Below, piece by piece: positions 43,456 through 51,851 of a DNA stretch of 64,000 nt. Source of the DNA: Acidovorax sp. 106 (GTDB taxonomy: Bacteria; Pseudomonadota; Gammaproteobacteria; Burkholderiales; Burkholderiaceae_C). The notes under the pieces were generated by a model, which was not told the origin of the DNA, did not search any database, and saw only the letters and a list, made by a program, of their open reading frames with translations. The translations under genes and the position numbers were made by a program. The stretch is taken from contig NZ_RCCC01000001.1 in NCBI RefSeq assembly GCF_003663825.1, forward strand, positions 3,728,501 to 3,792,500, written 5' to 3'. Within the stretch, counting starts at the first letter, position 1. Each line of letters opens with the position of its first letter.

Positions 43456-44907
43456 TCAGAACGGATAGTGGCGTGGCGCTGTCTGCACCGTGATCCAGCG
43501 CAGCTCTGTGAACGCATCAATCCCCGCCTTGCCGCCAAAGCGGCCGTAGCCTGAGGCCTTCACGCCACCAAAGGGCATCTGCGCCTCGTCGTGCACCGTG
43601 GGGCCGTTGACGTGGCAAATGCCCGACTCGATGCGCCCGGCCACTTGCCAGGCACGCGCCACATCGCGCCCAAACACGGCGGCTGAGAGGCCGAACTCGT
43701 TGTCGTTGGCGCAGGCCACGGCTGCCTCCACGCCGTTGACTCGCACGATGGCCTTGACGGGCGCAAAGGACTCCTCGCGGTAGATGTGCATGGCAGGCGT
43801 CACATGGTCCAGCAGCGTGGCGGGCATGAGCGTGCTGTCGGCCTTGCCGCCGCACACCAGCGTGGCGCCCTTGGCCAGGGCATCGTCGATGAGGGCGTTG
43901 CAGCGGGTGACGGTGGCTTGGTCTACCACCGAGCCCAGCACCACCGGGCCCTTGCGCGGGTCGCCCAGCGGCAGGCTGGTGGCGCGTGCGGCCAGCTTGG
44001 TTACGAACTCGTCGGCCACTGTCTCGTCCACCACGATGCGCTCGGTGGACATGCAGATCTGCCCCGAATTGGCGAACGACCCGAAGGTGGCGGCCGCCAC
44101 GGCGGCGTCCACATCGGCATCGTCCAGCACCACAAAGGGGGCCTTGCCGCCCAGCTCCAACACGGCCTGCTTGAGGTGTTTGGCACAGGTTTGGGCAATG
44201 ATGCGGCCCACCTTGGTCGAGCCGGTGAAGTTCACGCGCCGCAGGGCAGGGTGGGCCACCATGGCCTCCACTACGGCGCCCGCATCGGCGGGGGCGTTGG
44301 TCACAAAGTTGACCACGCCCGGTGGCAGCCCGGCTTCCTGCAGCGCCTCAATGATCAGGCCGTGCGTGGCGGGGCACAGCTCCGAGCCCTTGAGCACCAC
44401 CGTGTTGCCGCAGGCCAGTGGCGTGGCGATGGCGCGCACGCCCAGAATCACCGGCGCATTCCACGGTGCAATGCCCAGCACCACGCCCGCAGGCTGGCGC
44501 ACCGCCATAGCCACCGAGCCCGGCACGTTAGAGGGAATCACCTCGCCATTGATCTGCGTGGTGATGGCCGCGGCTTCGAGCAGCATGTCGGCCGCCAAAT
44601 GCACGTTAAAGCCCGCCCACAAGCCCGATGCGCCGGTCTCTGCCGCCATGGCCTGGGCAAAGGCGTCGGCCTTGGCCTCCAGTGCGTGGGCGGCTTTCAT
44701 CAGCAGGGTGCGGCGCGCACCTGGCCCCAGGGCCGCCCAGGCAGGAAAGGCCTGTGCCGCAGCCTCTACCGCCGCCACGGCATCGGCCACGTTGGCTGCA
44801 GGCGCCGTGGTGGCCACGGTGTGGTCCAGCGGGTTGCGGCGCTCAAACGTGGCACCGTTGGTCGCAGCGCGGGGCTGCCCGCCGATCAGCATGGAAATGG
44901 GGTTCAT
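43456..44907 (-). CDS. Aldehyde dehydrogenase (vanillin/benzaldehyde dehydrogenase type)
   Basis: About 483 residues, from the ATG at 44907 after AAAGGAGAC. It oxidises an aldehyde to the acid with NAD(P). The catalytic Glu lies in LELGGKAP (about 250) and the catalytic Cys in GQICMSTER (about 284). APWNAPVILGVRAIATPLA and ICHVNGPTVHDEAQMPFGG resemble salicylaldehyde/vanillin dehydrogenases of aromatic metabolism. A divergent AraC-family regulator lies 230 bases upstream. Aromatic aldehyde is the likely substrate, by similarity only. Confidence 0.9.
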   Translation of the reverse strand: MNPISMLIGGQPRAATNGATFERRNPLDHTVATTAPAANVADAVAAVEAAAQAFPAWAALGPGARRTLLMKAAHALEAKADAFAQAMAAETGASGLWAGFNVHLAADMLLEAAAITTQINGEVIPSNVPGSVAMAVRQPAGVVLGIAPWNAPVILGVRAIATPLACGNTVVLKGSELCPATHGLIIEALQEAGLPPGVVNFVTNAPADAGAVVEAMVAHPALRRVNFTGSTKVGRIIAQTCAKHLKQAVLELGGKAPFVVLDDADVDAAVAAATFGSFANSGQICMSTERIVVDETVADEFVTKLAARATSLPLGDPRKGPVVLGSVVDQATVTRCNALIDDALAKGATLVCGGKADSTLMPATLLDHVTPAMHIYREESFAPVKAIVRVNGVEAAVACANDNEFGLSAAVFGRDVARAWQVAGRIESGICHVNGPTVHDEAQMPFGGVKASGYGRFGGKAGIDAFTELRWITVQTAPRHYPF

Positions 44908-45137
44908 GGGGTGTCTCCTTTGGGGTGTAAACCGTGGCGATGGACTGGTCACCGGCCCAAGCCACGCGCCTTGTCGATGCTAGCCAGCACACCTTGCATT
45001 GGCTTGACCCACAGCGCACAGCGGTGTTGACTGAGAGTGCACCCCACCTAGGGATAACCCCCGGCAACCCACCTGCGCAGCGCAGGGTCTTGGCCCGCCA
45101 CCCATAATGGCCCGCACCCCAGGACACCTCTCCCCCT

Positions 45138-46091
45138 ATGGCCGAAGCGACCCGCCTCACCACCGACAACCTGCCGCCGCAGCAGGCCGCGCTGGCTTGG
45201 CGCGACTGGATGGCCACGCTGTTTGACGGGCTGGAGTCTGATCTGTACGGCGACACCGGCTTTGATGGCCACCTGCACACCGCCTGGGCCGGTGATGTGG
45301 TGCTGACGCAGCTAGAGGCCAACCGCCACCGCGTCATCCGCCGCCCACGCGCCGCCCGTGCAGGCACGCAGCGCTATCTCAAAATCGTCGCGCCCTGGCA
45401 GGGCCAGGCGCTGGTGCAACAGCACGGGCGGCAAGCAGCGGTGCAGCCCGGTGGCTGGGCCATCTACGACACCACGGGCAGCTACGAAGTGGCCAATCCC
45501 CAGCGCAGCCGCCACCTCATCGTGAGGGTGCCGACCAGCCAACTGACCGAGCGCGGCCTGCACCTGCCCACGCTGATGGGCCGTGTGGTGGGCGGCCACG
45601 CGGGCATATCGCGCGTGGCGCTGGACGTGATGCGCAGCACCTACAACGAGCTGCCCAGCATGACCCCCGAGGCCGCACGCGGCGCCGGTCGCCTGATTGG
45701 CGAGCTGGTGTGCCTCTCGCTGCAAGAGCTGGCCGGGCAGGCCCCTGCTGCCGCGCTGCACGAGGCCTTCAAAGACCGCATCCGCGCCTATATCGCCCAG
45801 CACCTGAGAGACCCGGCGCTGAACATCGAGCGCATGGCCCAGGGGTTGAACTGCAGCAAGCGCCACCTGCACAACGCCTTTGCCGACACCGACGAAACCC
45901 TGGCCGAACACATCCTGCGTCGCCGCTTGCAGGCCTGCATGGATGAGATGCGCCACCCCGACTGCCGCCACCGCACGATCAGCGAGATCGCCTTCTCATG
46001 GGGCTTTAGCAGCGGGGCGTATTTCAGCCGGGTGTTCCGGGCGCATGTGGGGGTGTCGCCTACGGAGTACCGGATGGGGGTAGTCGGCTAG
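45138..46091 (+). CDS. AraC-family activator (FeaR/NitR-like)
   Basis: A 317-residue regulator with an AraC N-terminal ligand-binding half (to about 200) and a double helix-turn-helix at about 215-315 (LNIERMAQGLNCSKRHLHNAF; ISEIAFSWGFSSGAYFSRVF). The N-terminal half has the FeaR-like ARAGTQRYLKIV and AIYDTTGSYEV. Its position suggests it activates the divergent aldehyde dehydrogenase gene in response to an aromatic compound or amine-derived aldehyde. Confidence 0.88.
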   Translation: MAEATRLTTDNLPPQQAALAWRDWMATLFDGLESDLYGDTGFDGHLHTAWAGDVVLTQLEANRHRVIRRPRAARAGTQRYLKIVAPWQGQALVQQHGRQAAVQPGGWAIYDTTGSYEVANPQRSRHLIVRVPTSQLTERGLHLPTLMGRVVGGHAGISRVALDVMRSTYNELPSMTPEAARGAGRLIGELVCLSLQELAGQAPAAALHEAFKDRIRAYIAQHLRDPALNIERMAQGLNCSKRHLHNAFADTDETLAEHILRRRLQACMDEMRHPDCRHRTISEIAFSWGFSSGAYFSRVFRAHVGVSPTEYRMGVVG

Positions 46092-46277
46092 TCGCGGCTC
46101 GGATGGGGGTTGGCATGGGTTGGTTGCCAAACCAAATGATTCTTCGGTATTTGGCTTGTGCGCTGCATGTCCTGCGCGGTGCCGCATGGCAGAGGTTTGA
46201 GCGCTCCCATTTCTTTACCAAAGGTTGACACAAGCGCCTTCCGGGCGACAAGGTAAGCCGTGACAATGGATTTTTAT

Positions 46278-46292
46278 TGAGAATGATTTTCA
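46278..46292 (+). promoter_or_regulatory. Fur box upstream of the MacAB-like exporter
   Basis: TGAGAATGATTTTCA matches the 7-1-7 Fur palindrome TGATAAT-N-ATTATCA at 12 of 14 positions. It ends only nine bases before the first gene's ATG. Confidence 0.75.
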
Positions 46293-46301
46293 AATACGTC
46301 C

Positions 46302-47723
46302 ATGAAGTCTTTTCTTTTCCAGTCACCAGTCTCGCCAGGCAATCGCCCGCGCAATGGGGCCGTTGCCTTGCCCGCATTGGCATTGGCCTTGGTGCTGGCG
46401 GGTTGCAGCAGCCTGCAGCCGCACAGCGCCGATGTACCCGCAGTGCCTGTGCCCGCCGGGTGGTCCGTCGCCAGCGCAGGGGTTGTGGCCACGCCGCTGG
46501 CGCAGTGGTGGGGTCGGCTGGGTGACCCGGAGCTGACGGCGCTCATCACTGAAGCGCTGGCTGCCAACACCTCGGTGCGCAGTGCGCAGGCGGCATTGCA
46601 GCAGTCGCGGGCGCTGGTTGATGTGCAGACGGCAGGCACCCTGCCGCAGATCGGCGCCTCGGCCTCGGCGCAGCGCAGCCGCTCTTCCGGCAGCACGGGC
46701 AACAGCTACAGCGCTGGGTTTGATGCGAGCTGGGAGCCCGATGTGTTTGGCCGCCTGCGCGCCGGGGTGACGGCCACCGAGGCCGATGCCCGCGCGGCAG
46801 AAGCCAGCCTGGCCGATGTGCAGGTGTCGCTGGCCGCCGAGGTGGCGGTGAACTACATCGAGCTGCGCGGCTTGCAGCAGCGCCTGCAGATTGCGCGCAG
46901 CAACTTGGCCAGCCAGCAAGAAACCCTGCAGATTGCCCAGTGGCGCCTGCAGGCGGGCCTGACCACCTCGCTGGTGACCGAGCAGGCACGCGCTGCAGCC
47001 GAGCAGACCGCTGCCCAGGTGCCCGCACTTCAAAGCAGCCTGGCCCAGTCGCGCCACAGCCTGGCCGTGCTGACAGGGCAAGCGCCTGCGGCGTTGGATG
47101 CGCGCCTTGCGGCCACTGCGCCGGTGCCCACGGCGCCCAATGACCTGGCTTTGGACATCCCTGCGCAAACGCTGCGCCAGCGCCCCGATGTGCGGGCTGC
47201 AGAGCACCGCGTGGCAGCCGCCGTGGCGCGGGTGGCCCAGGCCGATGCGGCGCGCTACCCAGACTTTTCGCTCAGCGGTTCCTTGGGCCTGCGTGCACTG
47301 ACCTTGGGCACGCTGACGGGGGGCAACTCGGTCGCCAGTGCGCTGGCGGCCAGCCTGTCTGCTTCGCTGTTCGATGGTGGCGCGGCCAAAGCCCAAGTGC
47401 GGTCGCAGCAAGCAGCGCTGGAGCAGGTGCGTGTGGGTTATGAAGCCACTGTGCTCACTGCGTTGAAAGACGTGGAGGACGCCCTGGTGGCGTTGCAAGG
47501 CGACCGCGAACGCCTGGCCCGCCTGCAAGCCGCAGCCGATGCCGCAGCCAACGCCGCGCTGATGGCGCAACAGCGCTACAGCAGTGGCCTGATCGACTTT
47601 GCCACCGTGCTGGAGACCCAGCGCACGCAGCTGTCTGCGCAAGACAGCGTGGCAACCACCGTGGCCAGCGTGGCGGCCGATCATGTGCGCCTGTACAAGG
47701 CCCTGGGCGGCGGCTGGCAGTAG
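46302..47723 (+). CDS. Outer-membrane efflux lipoprotein, NodT/OpmQ type
   Basis: A 473-residue TolC-like outer-membrane factor. The signal ends in LVLAGC (Cys35), indicating lipidation, and the body shows two OEP repeats with FDASWEPDVFGRLRAGV and LRQRPDVRAAEHRVAAAVARV, hallmarks of NodT-type channels. Alternating helices should form a trimeric channel. It is first in a four-gene exporter set. No Shine-Dalgarno sequence is visible between the Fur box and the ATG. Confidence 0.9.
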   Translation: MKSFLFQSPVSPGNRPRNGAVALPALALALVLAGCSSLQPHSADVPAVPVPAGWSVASAGVVATPLAQWWGRLGDPELTALITEALAANTSVRSAQAALQQSRALVDVQTAGTLPQIGASASAQRSRSSGSTGNSYSAGFDASWEPDVFGRLRAGVTATEADARAAEASLADVQVSLAAEVAVNYIELRGLQQRLQIARSNLASQQETLQIAQWRLQAGLTTSLVTEQARAAAEQTAAQVPALQSSLAQSRHSLAVLTGQAPAALDARLAATAPVPTAPNDLALDIPAQTLRQRPDVRAAEHRVAAAVARVAQADAARYPDFSLSGSLGLRALTLGTLTGGNSVASALAASLSASLFDGGAAKAQVRSQQAALEQVRVGYEATVLTALKDVEDALVALQGDRERLARLQAAADAAANAALMAQQRYSSGLIDFATVLETQRTQLSAQDSVATTVASVAADHVRLYKALGGGWQ

Positions 47724-47850
47724 TCGTGGCAGGGCTCGCACTGGCCCGCCTTGTGTTGCGTGTTGGTGTAACGGCACCCCAAGCGTTTGTCAGTGCATGG
47801 CCCCCTGGCCCACGACCTTCCTATTTTGATGACCCTATTTCTCACATTCC

Positions 47851-49227
47851 ATGAACCATCCTGACGCTTCTGTGAATTCCTCTTCCCCTCAGCCTGCCGC
47901 ACCCCAGACCACGGTGGCAAAAGGCCTGAACGACCTGCTGGGCAGCGCGCCACCGCGCCGCTGGTGGCAGCGCACCACGGTGTGGCTGGGCGTGGTGGGT
48001 CTGCTGGTGGTGGCGGGCGGTGTGTACGCCTGGCAAGCCAGCAAGGCCGCCAGCGCGGCCCCCAGCTTCGTGTCCGAAGAGGTGCGGCGCGGCAATCTCA
48101 CGCTCAGCGTGGCTGCCAATGGCACGCTGAACCCCACCCGAACGGTCACCATCGGCAGTGAGCTGTCGGGCACGGTGCGCAGCGTGTTGGTGGATGTGAA
48201 CGACAAGGTCAAAAAAGGCCAGGTGCTGGTGGAGCTGGACACCGCCAAGCTCGAAGCGCAGGTGCTGCGCTCACGGGCATCGCTGGCGTCGGCCCAGGCC
48301 AAGCTGGCCCAAGCCCAGGCCACTACGAAGGAGGCCGAGGCCGGCTTTGCGCGCCTGCAAGAGGTGGCGCGCCTCTCGGGCGGCAAGGTGCCATCGGCCA
48401 CCGAGCTGGACGCCGGGCGTGCCACGCTGGACCGCTCCAAGGCCGATGAACTCAGCGCCCGCGCGTCGGTCGATGACGCCAAAGCGGCGCTGTCTACCGA
48501 CGAAACCAGCCTGTCCAAGGCCTCCATCCGCTCGCCTATCAACGGGGTGGTGCTCACCCGCAGCGTAGAGCCCGGCAACGCCGTGGCTGCATCGCTGCAA
48601 GCCGTGACGCTGTTCACCGTGGTGGAAGACCTGACGCGCCTGCGGCTGGATGTGAGCGTGGACGAGGCCGATGTGGGCTCGCTCACCGTGGGGCAAAAGG
48701 CCAGCTTTACCGTCAGCGCCTACCCCTCGCGCCGCTACCCGGCCGAGGTCACGCGCGTGTCCTTTGGCTCCACCAAGACGGACAACGTGGTGACCTACAT
48801 CACCTGGCTGGACGTGGACAACAGCGATTTGAGCCTGCGCCCCGGCATGACGGCAGCGGCCACCATCACCTCGACCGAGCGCAACGATGTGCTGCTGGTG
48901 CCCAACACCGCGCTGCGCTTTACCCCGGCCCAGGCCGGGGCTGAGTCTGCAGGCAAGCCTGCCAGCGGCAACCGGGGCATCGTCTCGCAACTCATGCCCG
49001 GCCCGCCACGCAGCGCGCCCTCGGGTCGCAAGCCTGCCGGTGGCGGTGGGCAGCGCGAAGGCGCAGGCCAGACGCGCCAGATCTGGCTGCTCAAGGACGG
49101 CGCGCCGCAGCCGCTGACGGTGAAGGTCGGCATCAGCGACGGCCGCATGACCGAAGTCAGCGCCGAAGGCCTGGAGCCCGGCGCCAAGGTCATCACCGAC
49201 CAGCGCACTGGCAAGGCCACGCCATGA
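47851..49227 (+). CDS. MacA/PvdR-type periplasmic adaptor
   Basis: A 458-residue membrane fusion protein. One membrane segment (about residues 40-58) follows a cytoplasmic N-terminus. Then come barrel-sandwich and hairpin regions (ELSGTVRSVLVDVNDKVKKG; a coiled-coil hairpin around 105-200) and beta-barrel and C-terminal domains. It bridges the inner-membrane ABC permease to the outer-membrane channel. Its last codons overlap the ATPase start (ATGA at 49224). Confidence 0.92.
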   Translation: MNHPDASVNSSSPQPAAPQTTVAKGLNDLLGSAPPRRWWQRTTVWLGVVGLLVVAGGVYAWQASKAASAAPSFVSEEVRRGNLTLSVAANGTLNPTRTVTIGSELSGTVRSVLVDVNDKVKKGQVLVELDTAKLEAQVLRSRASLASAQAKLAQAQATTKEAEAGFARLQEVARLSGGKVPSATELDAGRATLDRSKADELSARASVDDAKAALSTDETSLSKASIRSPINGVVLTRSVEPGNAVAASLQAVTLFTVVEDLTRLRLDVSVDEADVGSLTVGQKASFTVSAYPSRRYPAEVTRVSFGSTKTDNVVTYITWLDVDNSDLSLRPGMTAAATITSTERNDVLLVPNTALRFTPAQAGAESAGKPASGNRGIVSQLMPGPPRSAPSGRKPAGGGGQREGAGQTRQIWLLKDGAPQPLTVKVGISDGRMTEVSAEGLEPGAKVITDQRTGKATP

Positions 49228-50018
49228 GTGCGCTAACGGTTGGAAGCGGGGGCACGGATGCTGCGCCGCCCATCATCGAACTGCGGGGCGTGACCAAGGT
49301 CTATGGCGAAGGTGCGCTGGCGTTTCAGGCTCTCAAGGGCGTGGACTTGTCGATTGCGCAGGGCGACTTCGTGGCCATCATGGGCCCCAGCGGGTCGGGC
49401 AAATCCACGGCCATGAACACGCTGGGCTGTCTGGACCGCCCCACCACGGGCGAATACCTGTTCAAGGGCGTGCATGTGGAGGCTCTGTCGCGCGATGAGC
49501 GAGCGATGCTTCGCCGCCACTACTTTGGTTTTGTGTTCCAGGGCTTTAACCTGCTGGCGCGCACCTCGGCGCAAGAGAACGTGGAGCTGCCCTTGCTGTA
49601 CCGGGGCGAGCCAGCGGCTGTGCGCAAGGCAGCCGCTGCGCGGGCGCTGGATGCCGTGGGCCTCAAGGGTTGGGAGCACCACACACCGGCCGAACTCTCG
49701 GGCGGGCAGCAGCAGCGCGTGGCCATTGCCCGCGCCATCGTCACCGAGCCCGTGGTGCTGCTGGCCGACGAGCCCACCGGCAACCTCGATACCCAGCGCA
49801 GCCACGAAATCATGGAGCTGCTTTGGCGGCTGAACGCCGATTTGGGCATCACCGTGCTGATGGTGACGCACGAGCCGGACATGGCCGAGTACGCCCGCCG
49901 CATCGTGCGGTTTGTGGATGGCGTGGTGGACACCGACGCCATCAACGCCTCGCCCGCAGGGCTGCGTGCCAAGCCCGTGGCAGCAATCACTGCGCCCGCA
50001 GTGCAAGGAGCGGTGTGA
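49224..50018 (+). CDS. MacB-type ABC transporter ATP-binding protein (separate subunit)
   Basis: A 264-residue ABC ATPase. Walker A is GPSGSGKST (54-62), the signature LSGGQQQR lies near 158-165 and Walker B VVLLADEPTGNLD follows. In E. coli MacB and Pseudomonas PvdT the ATPase and permease are one polypeptide; here the ATPase ends with its own stop, which overlaps the permease ATG (TGATG at 50016). This is a split arrangement as in LolD/LolE-like systems. Confidence 0.93.
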   Translation: MSALTVGSGGTDAAPPIIELRGVTKVYGEGALAFQALKGVDLSIAQGDFVAIMGPSGSGKSTAMNTLGCLDRPTTGEYLFKGVHVEALSRDERAMLRRHYFGFVFQGFNLLARTSAQENVELPLLYRGEPAAVRKAAAARALDAVGLKGWEHHTPAELSGGQQQRVAIARAIVTEPVVLLADEPTGNLDTQRSHEIMELLWRLNADLGITVLMVTHEPDMAEYARRIVRFVDGVVDTDAINASPAGLRAKPVAAITAPAVQGAV

Positions 50019-51226
50019 TGCTGTTCAGTACGATTCTTTTGGCACTGCGCTCTATCCGGCGCAACCTCATGCGCTCGTTCCTCACCATCCTGGGCATCGT
50101 CATTGGCGTGAGCGCGGTCATCACCATGGTGACCCTGGGCAATGGCGCCACCATGGCAGTGCAAACACAAATTTCAAGCCTGGGCACCAACTTGCTGCAG
50201 GTGCGCCCCGGTCAGCGCATGGGGCCAGGCGGCGGCACTGGCGCGCCCTCGTTCAAAGACACCGATGCCGATGTGATTGCGCAGCAAATCGGCGGCATTC
50301 TGGCCGTGGCGCCTGAGGCGCGCGCGAGCGCTACCTTGGTGGCTGGGGGGCGCAACTGGACCAGCAGCGTGATCGGCAGCACCAACGCCTGGCTGGAGAC
50401 CGGTAACTGGACCTTGCAGGCCGGAGGCCGCGCGTTTTCTGAGCCCGAGCTGCGTGCGGGCGCGGCGGTGTGCGTGGTGGGCGAGTCCATCCGCCGCGAG
50501 CTGTTTGGTGGCCGCGACCCGGTGGGTGAGCAACTGCGCGTCAAGGCCTTCTCTTGCGAGGTGGTGGGCGTGCTGACGTCTAAAGGGCAGGGCGCGTTTG
50601 GCAACGACCAAGACGACATGGTGCTCATCCCCATCAAGACCCTGCAGCGGCGCGTGACGGGCAACACCCGCGTGAATACGCTGCTGGTGTCGATGCAGGA
50701 TGGCAGCGACCCTACCCGCGTGAAAAGCGCGCTGACGCAACTGCTGCGCGAGCTGCGAAAGCTATCGGACACCGATGAAGACAACTTCAACGTGCTCGAC
50801 ACCAAGCAACTGGCCGACACTTTGTCGGGCACCACCAAGGTGATGACCATGCTGCTGGGCGCGGTGGCTGCCGTGAGCCTGCTGGTGGGCGGCATCGGCA
50901 TCATGAACATCATGCTGGTGAGCGTGACCGAGCGCACCCGCGAGATTGGCCTGCGCCTGGCCATTGGTGCGCTGGAGCGCGAGGTGCTGTTGCAGTTCTT
51001 GATCGAGGCCGTGGTGTTGGCCGCTCTGGGCGGGCTGGTGGGCATTGTGCTGGCCACAGCCGCATCGCTGGGGCTGGCGCAGGTGATGGGCGTGCCCTAC
51101 CTGTTCAACCCTGGGGTCAACCTGCTGTCGTTTGTGTTCTCGGCGGGCATTGGCGTGGTGTTTGGCTACTTTCCGGCCCGCCGCGCGGCGCACATGGACC
51201 CGATTGACGCGTTGCGCCACGAGTGA
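50018..51226 (+). CDS. MacB-type ABC permease (separate subunit)
   Basis: About 402 residues from the ATG overlapping the ATPase stop; an earlier frame to 49670 is a shadow of the ATPase gene. The MacB/FtsX architecture is visible: N-terminal membrane segment with RNLMRSFLTILGIVIGVSAV, a large periplasmic domain (about 45-270) and three C-terminal membrane segments with GIGIMNIMLVSVTERTREIG and ARRAAHMDPIDALRHE. With the upstream genes it forms a tripartite exporter; by the Fur box, a siderophore or related product is the likely cargo (inference). Confidence 0.93.
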   Translation: MLFSTILLALRSIRRNLMRSFLTILGIVIGVSAVITMVTLGNGATMAVQTQISSLGTNLLQVRPGQRMGPGGGTGAPSFKDTDADVIAQQIGGILAVAPEARASATLVAGGRNWTSSVIGSTNAWLETGNWTLQAGGRAFSEPELRAGAAVCVVGESIRRELFGGRDPVGEQLRVKAFSCEVVGVLTSKGQGAFGNDQDDMVLIPIKTLQRRVTGNTRVNTLLVSMQDGSDPTRVKSALTQLLRELRKLSDTDEDNFNVLDTKQLADTLSGTTKVMTMLLGAVAAVSLLVGGIGIMNIMLVSVTERTREIGLRLAIGALEREVLLQFLIEAVVLAALGGLVGIVLATAASLGLAQVMGVPYLFNPGVNLLSFVFSAGIGVVFGYFPARRAAHMDPIDALRHE

Positions 51227-51277
51227 GTGGCGTGTTCACCATCCATTGCGGTGGTGATGTGGCCAGCGCACAGGCAC

Positions 51278-51314
51278 AAAAACCCCTTTCGGAATCTCCG
51301 AAAGGGGTTTTTTT
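51278..51314 (+). terminator. Intrinsic terminator of the exporter operon
   Basis: AAAACCCCTTTCGG pairs with CCGAAAGGGGTTTT around AATCT, followed by T residues. The A run on the other side also lets it act weakly on minus-strand transcription from hsp20. Confidence 0.93.
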
Positions 51315-51368
51315 ATGGGGACGGATTTGATGACCTGGGCGTGCAGGGCGCGGTACCCCAGAGATGCT

Positions 51369-51764
51369 TCAGTGGATGGTCAGCGAAGTGGCTTTACTCA
51401 CGGGCTCCACGCGCACCAGTGTCAGGGTGAGCACGCCGTTTTCCAGCTTGGCCGTGCTGGCAGCTGCGTCAATGTCTTGGGCCAGTTCCCAGGCGCGCTG
51501 CACCTGGCGGGGGGCGCCTTCGGCGCTTTGCAGCTTCACCACATTGCCTTCGATGGTGATGTTCAGCTGCTCGCGTGAGAGGCCCGGCACATCCAGCTGC
51601 AGCGTGGTGCTTTTCTCGTCCTGCGTCACGGTGCAGCCTGCTGTGGTGGGCTGAGCCGCAGCGGTGGCGCCCAGGCTGCCCATGAGAAAACGTTGCAAGG
51701 CCAGGTCGGCGGCGCGTGGGGTGGGGTTGAAGGCGGCGCGGCGGATCACGGGGGCGAAGATCAT
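51369..51764 (-). CDS. Small heat-shock protein, Hsp20/alpha-crystallin family
   Basis: A 131-residue chaperone. The alpha-crystallin domain covers about residues 42-128, with LQLDVPGLSREQLNITIEGNV as the typical strand pair and LENGVLTLTL as the conserved end. The N-terminal arm is short (about 40 residues) and the C-terminal tail lacks an obvious I-x-I motif, so oligomers may be small. Its start lies 87 bases from that of the divergent binding-protein gene. Confidence 0.9.
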   Translation of the reverse strand: MIFAPVIRRAAFNPTPRAADLALQRFLMGSLGATAAAQPTTAGCTVTQDEKSTTLQLDVPGLSREQLNITIEGNVVKLQSAEGAPRQVQRAWELAQDIDAAASTAKLENGVLTLTLVRVEPVSKATSLTIH

Positions 51765-51851
51765 GGGGTACTCCTATACACTGCGCGGCTCTCGGGGTGG
51801 TCGCCGCATGCACAGGAGGTGTGTACGCATCCACGGGATTTCAAGGGAAAA

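Noticed and set aside
46225..46230. TTGACA as a -35 box for the exporter operon
   Set aside because: No acceptable -10 hexamer lies 16-18 bases downstream, so I do not call a promoter.
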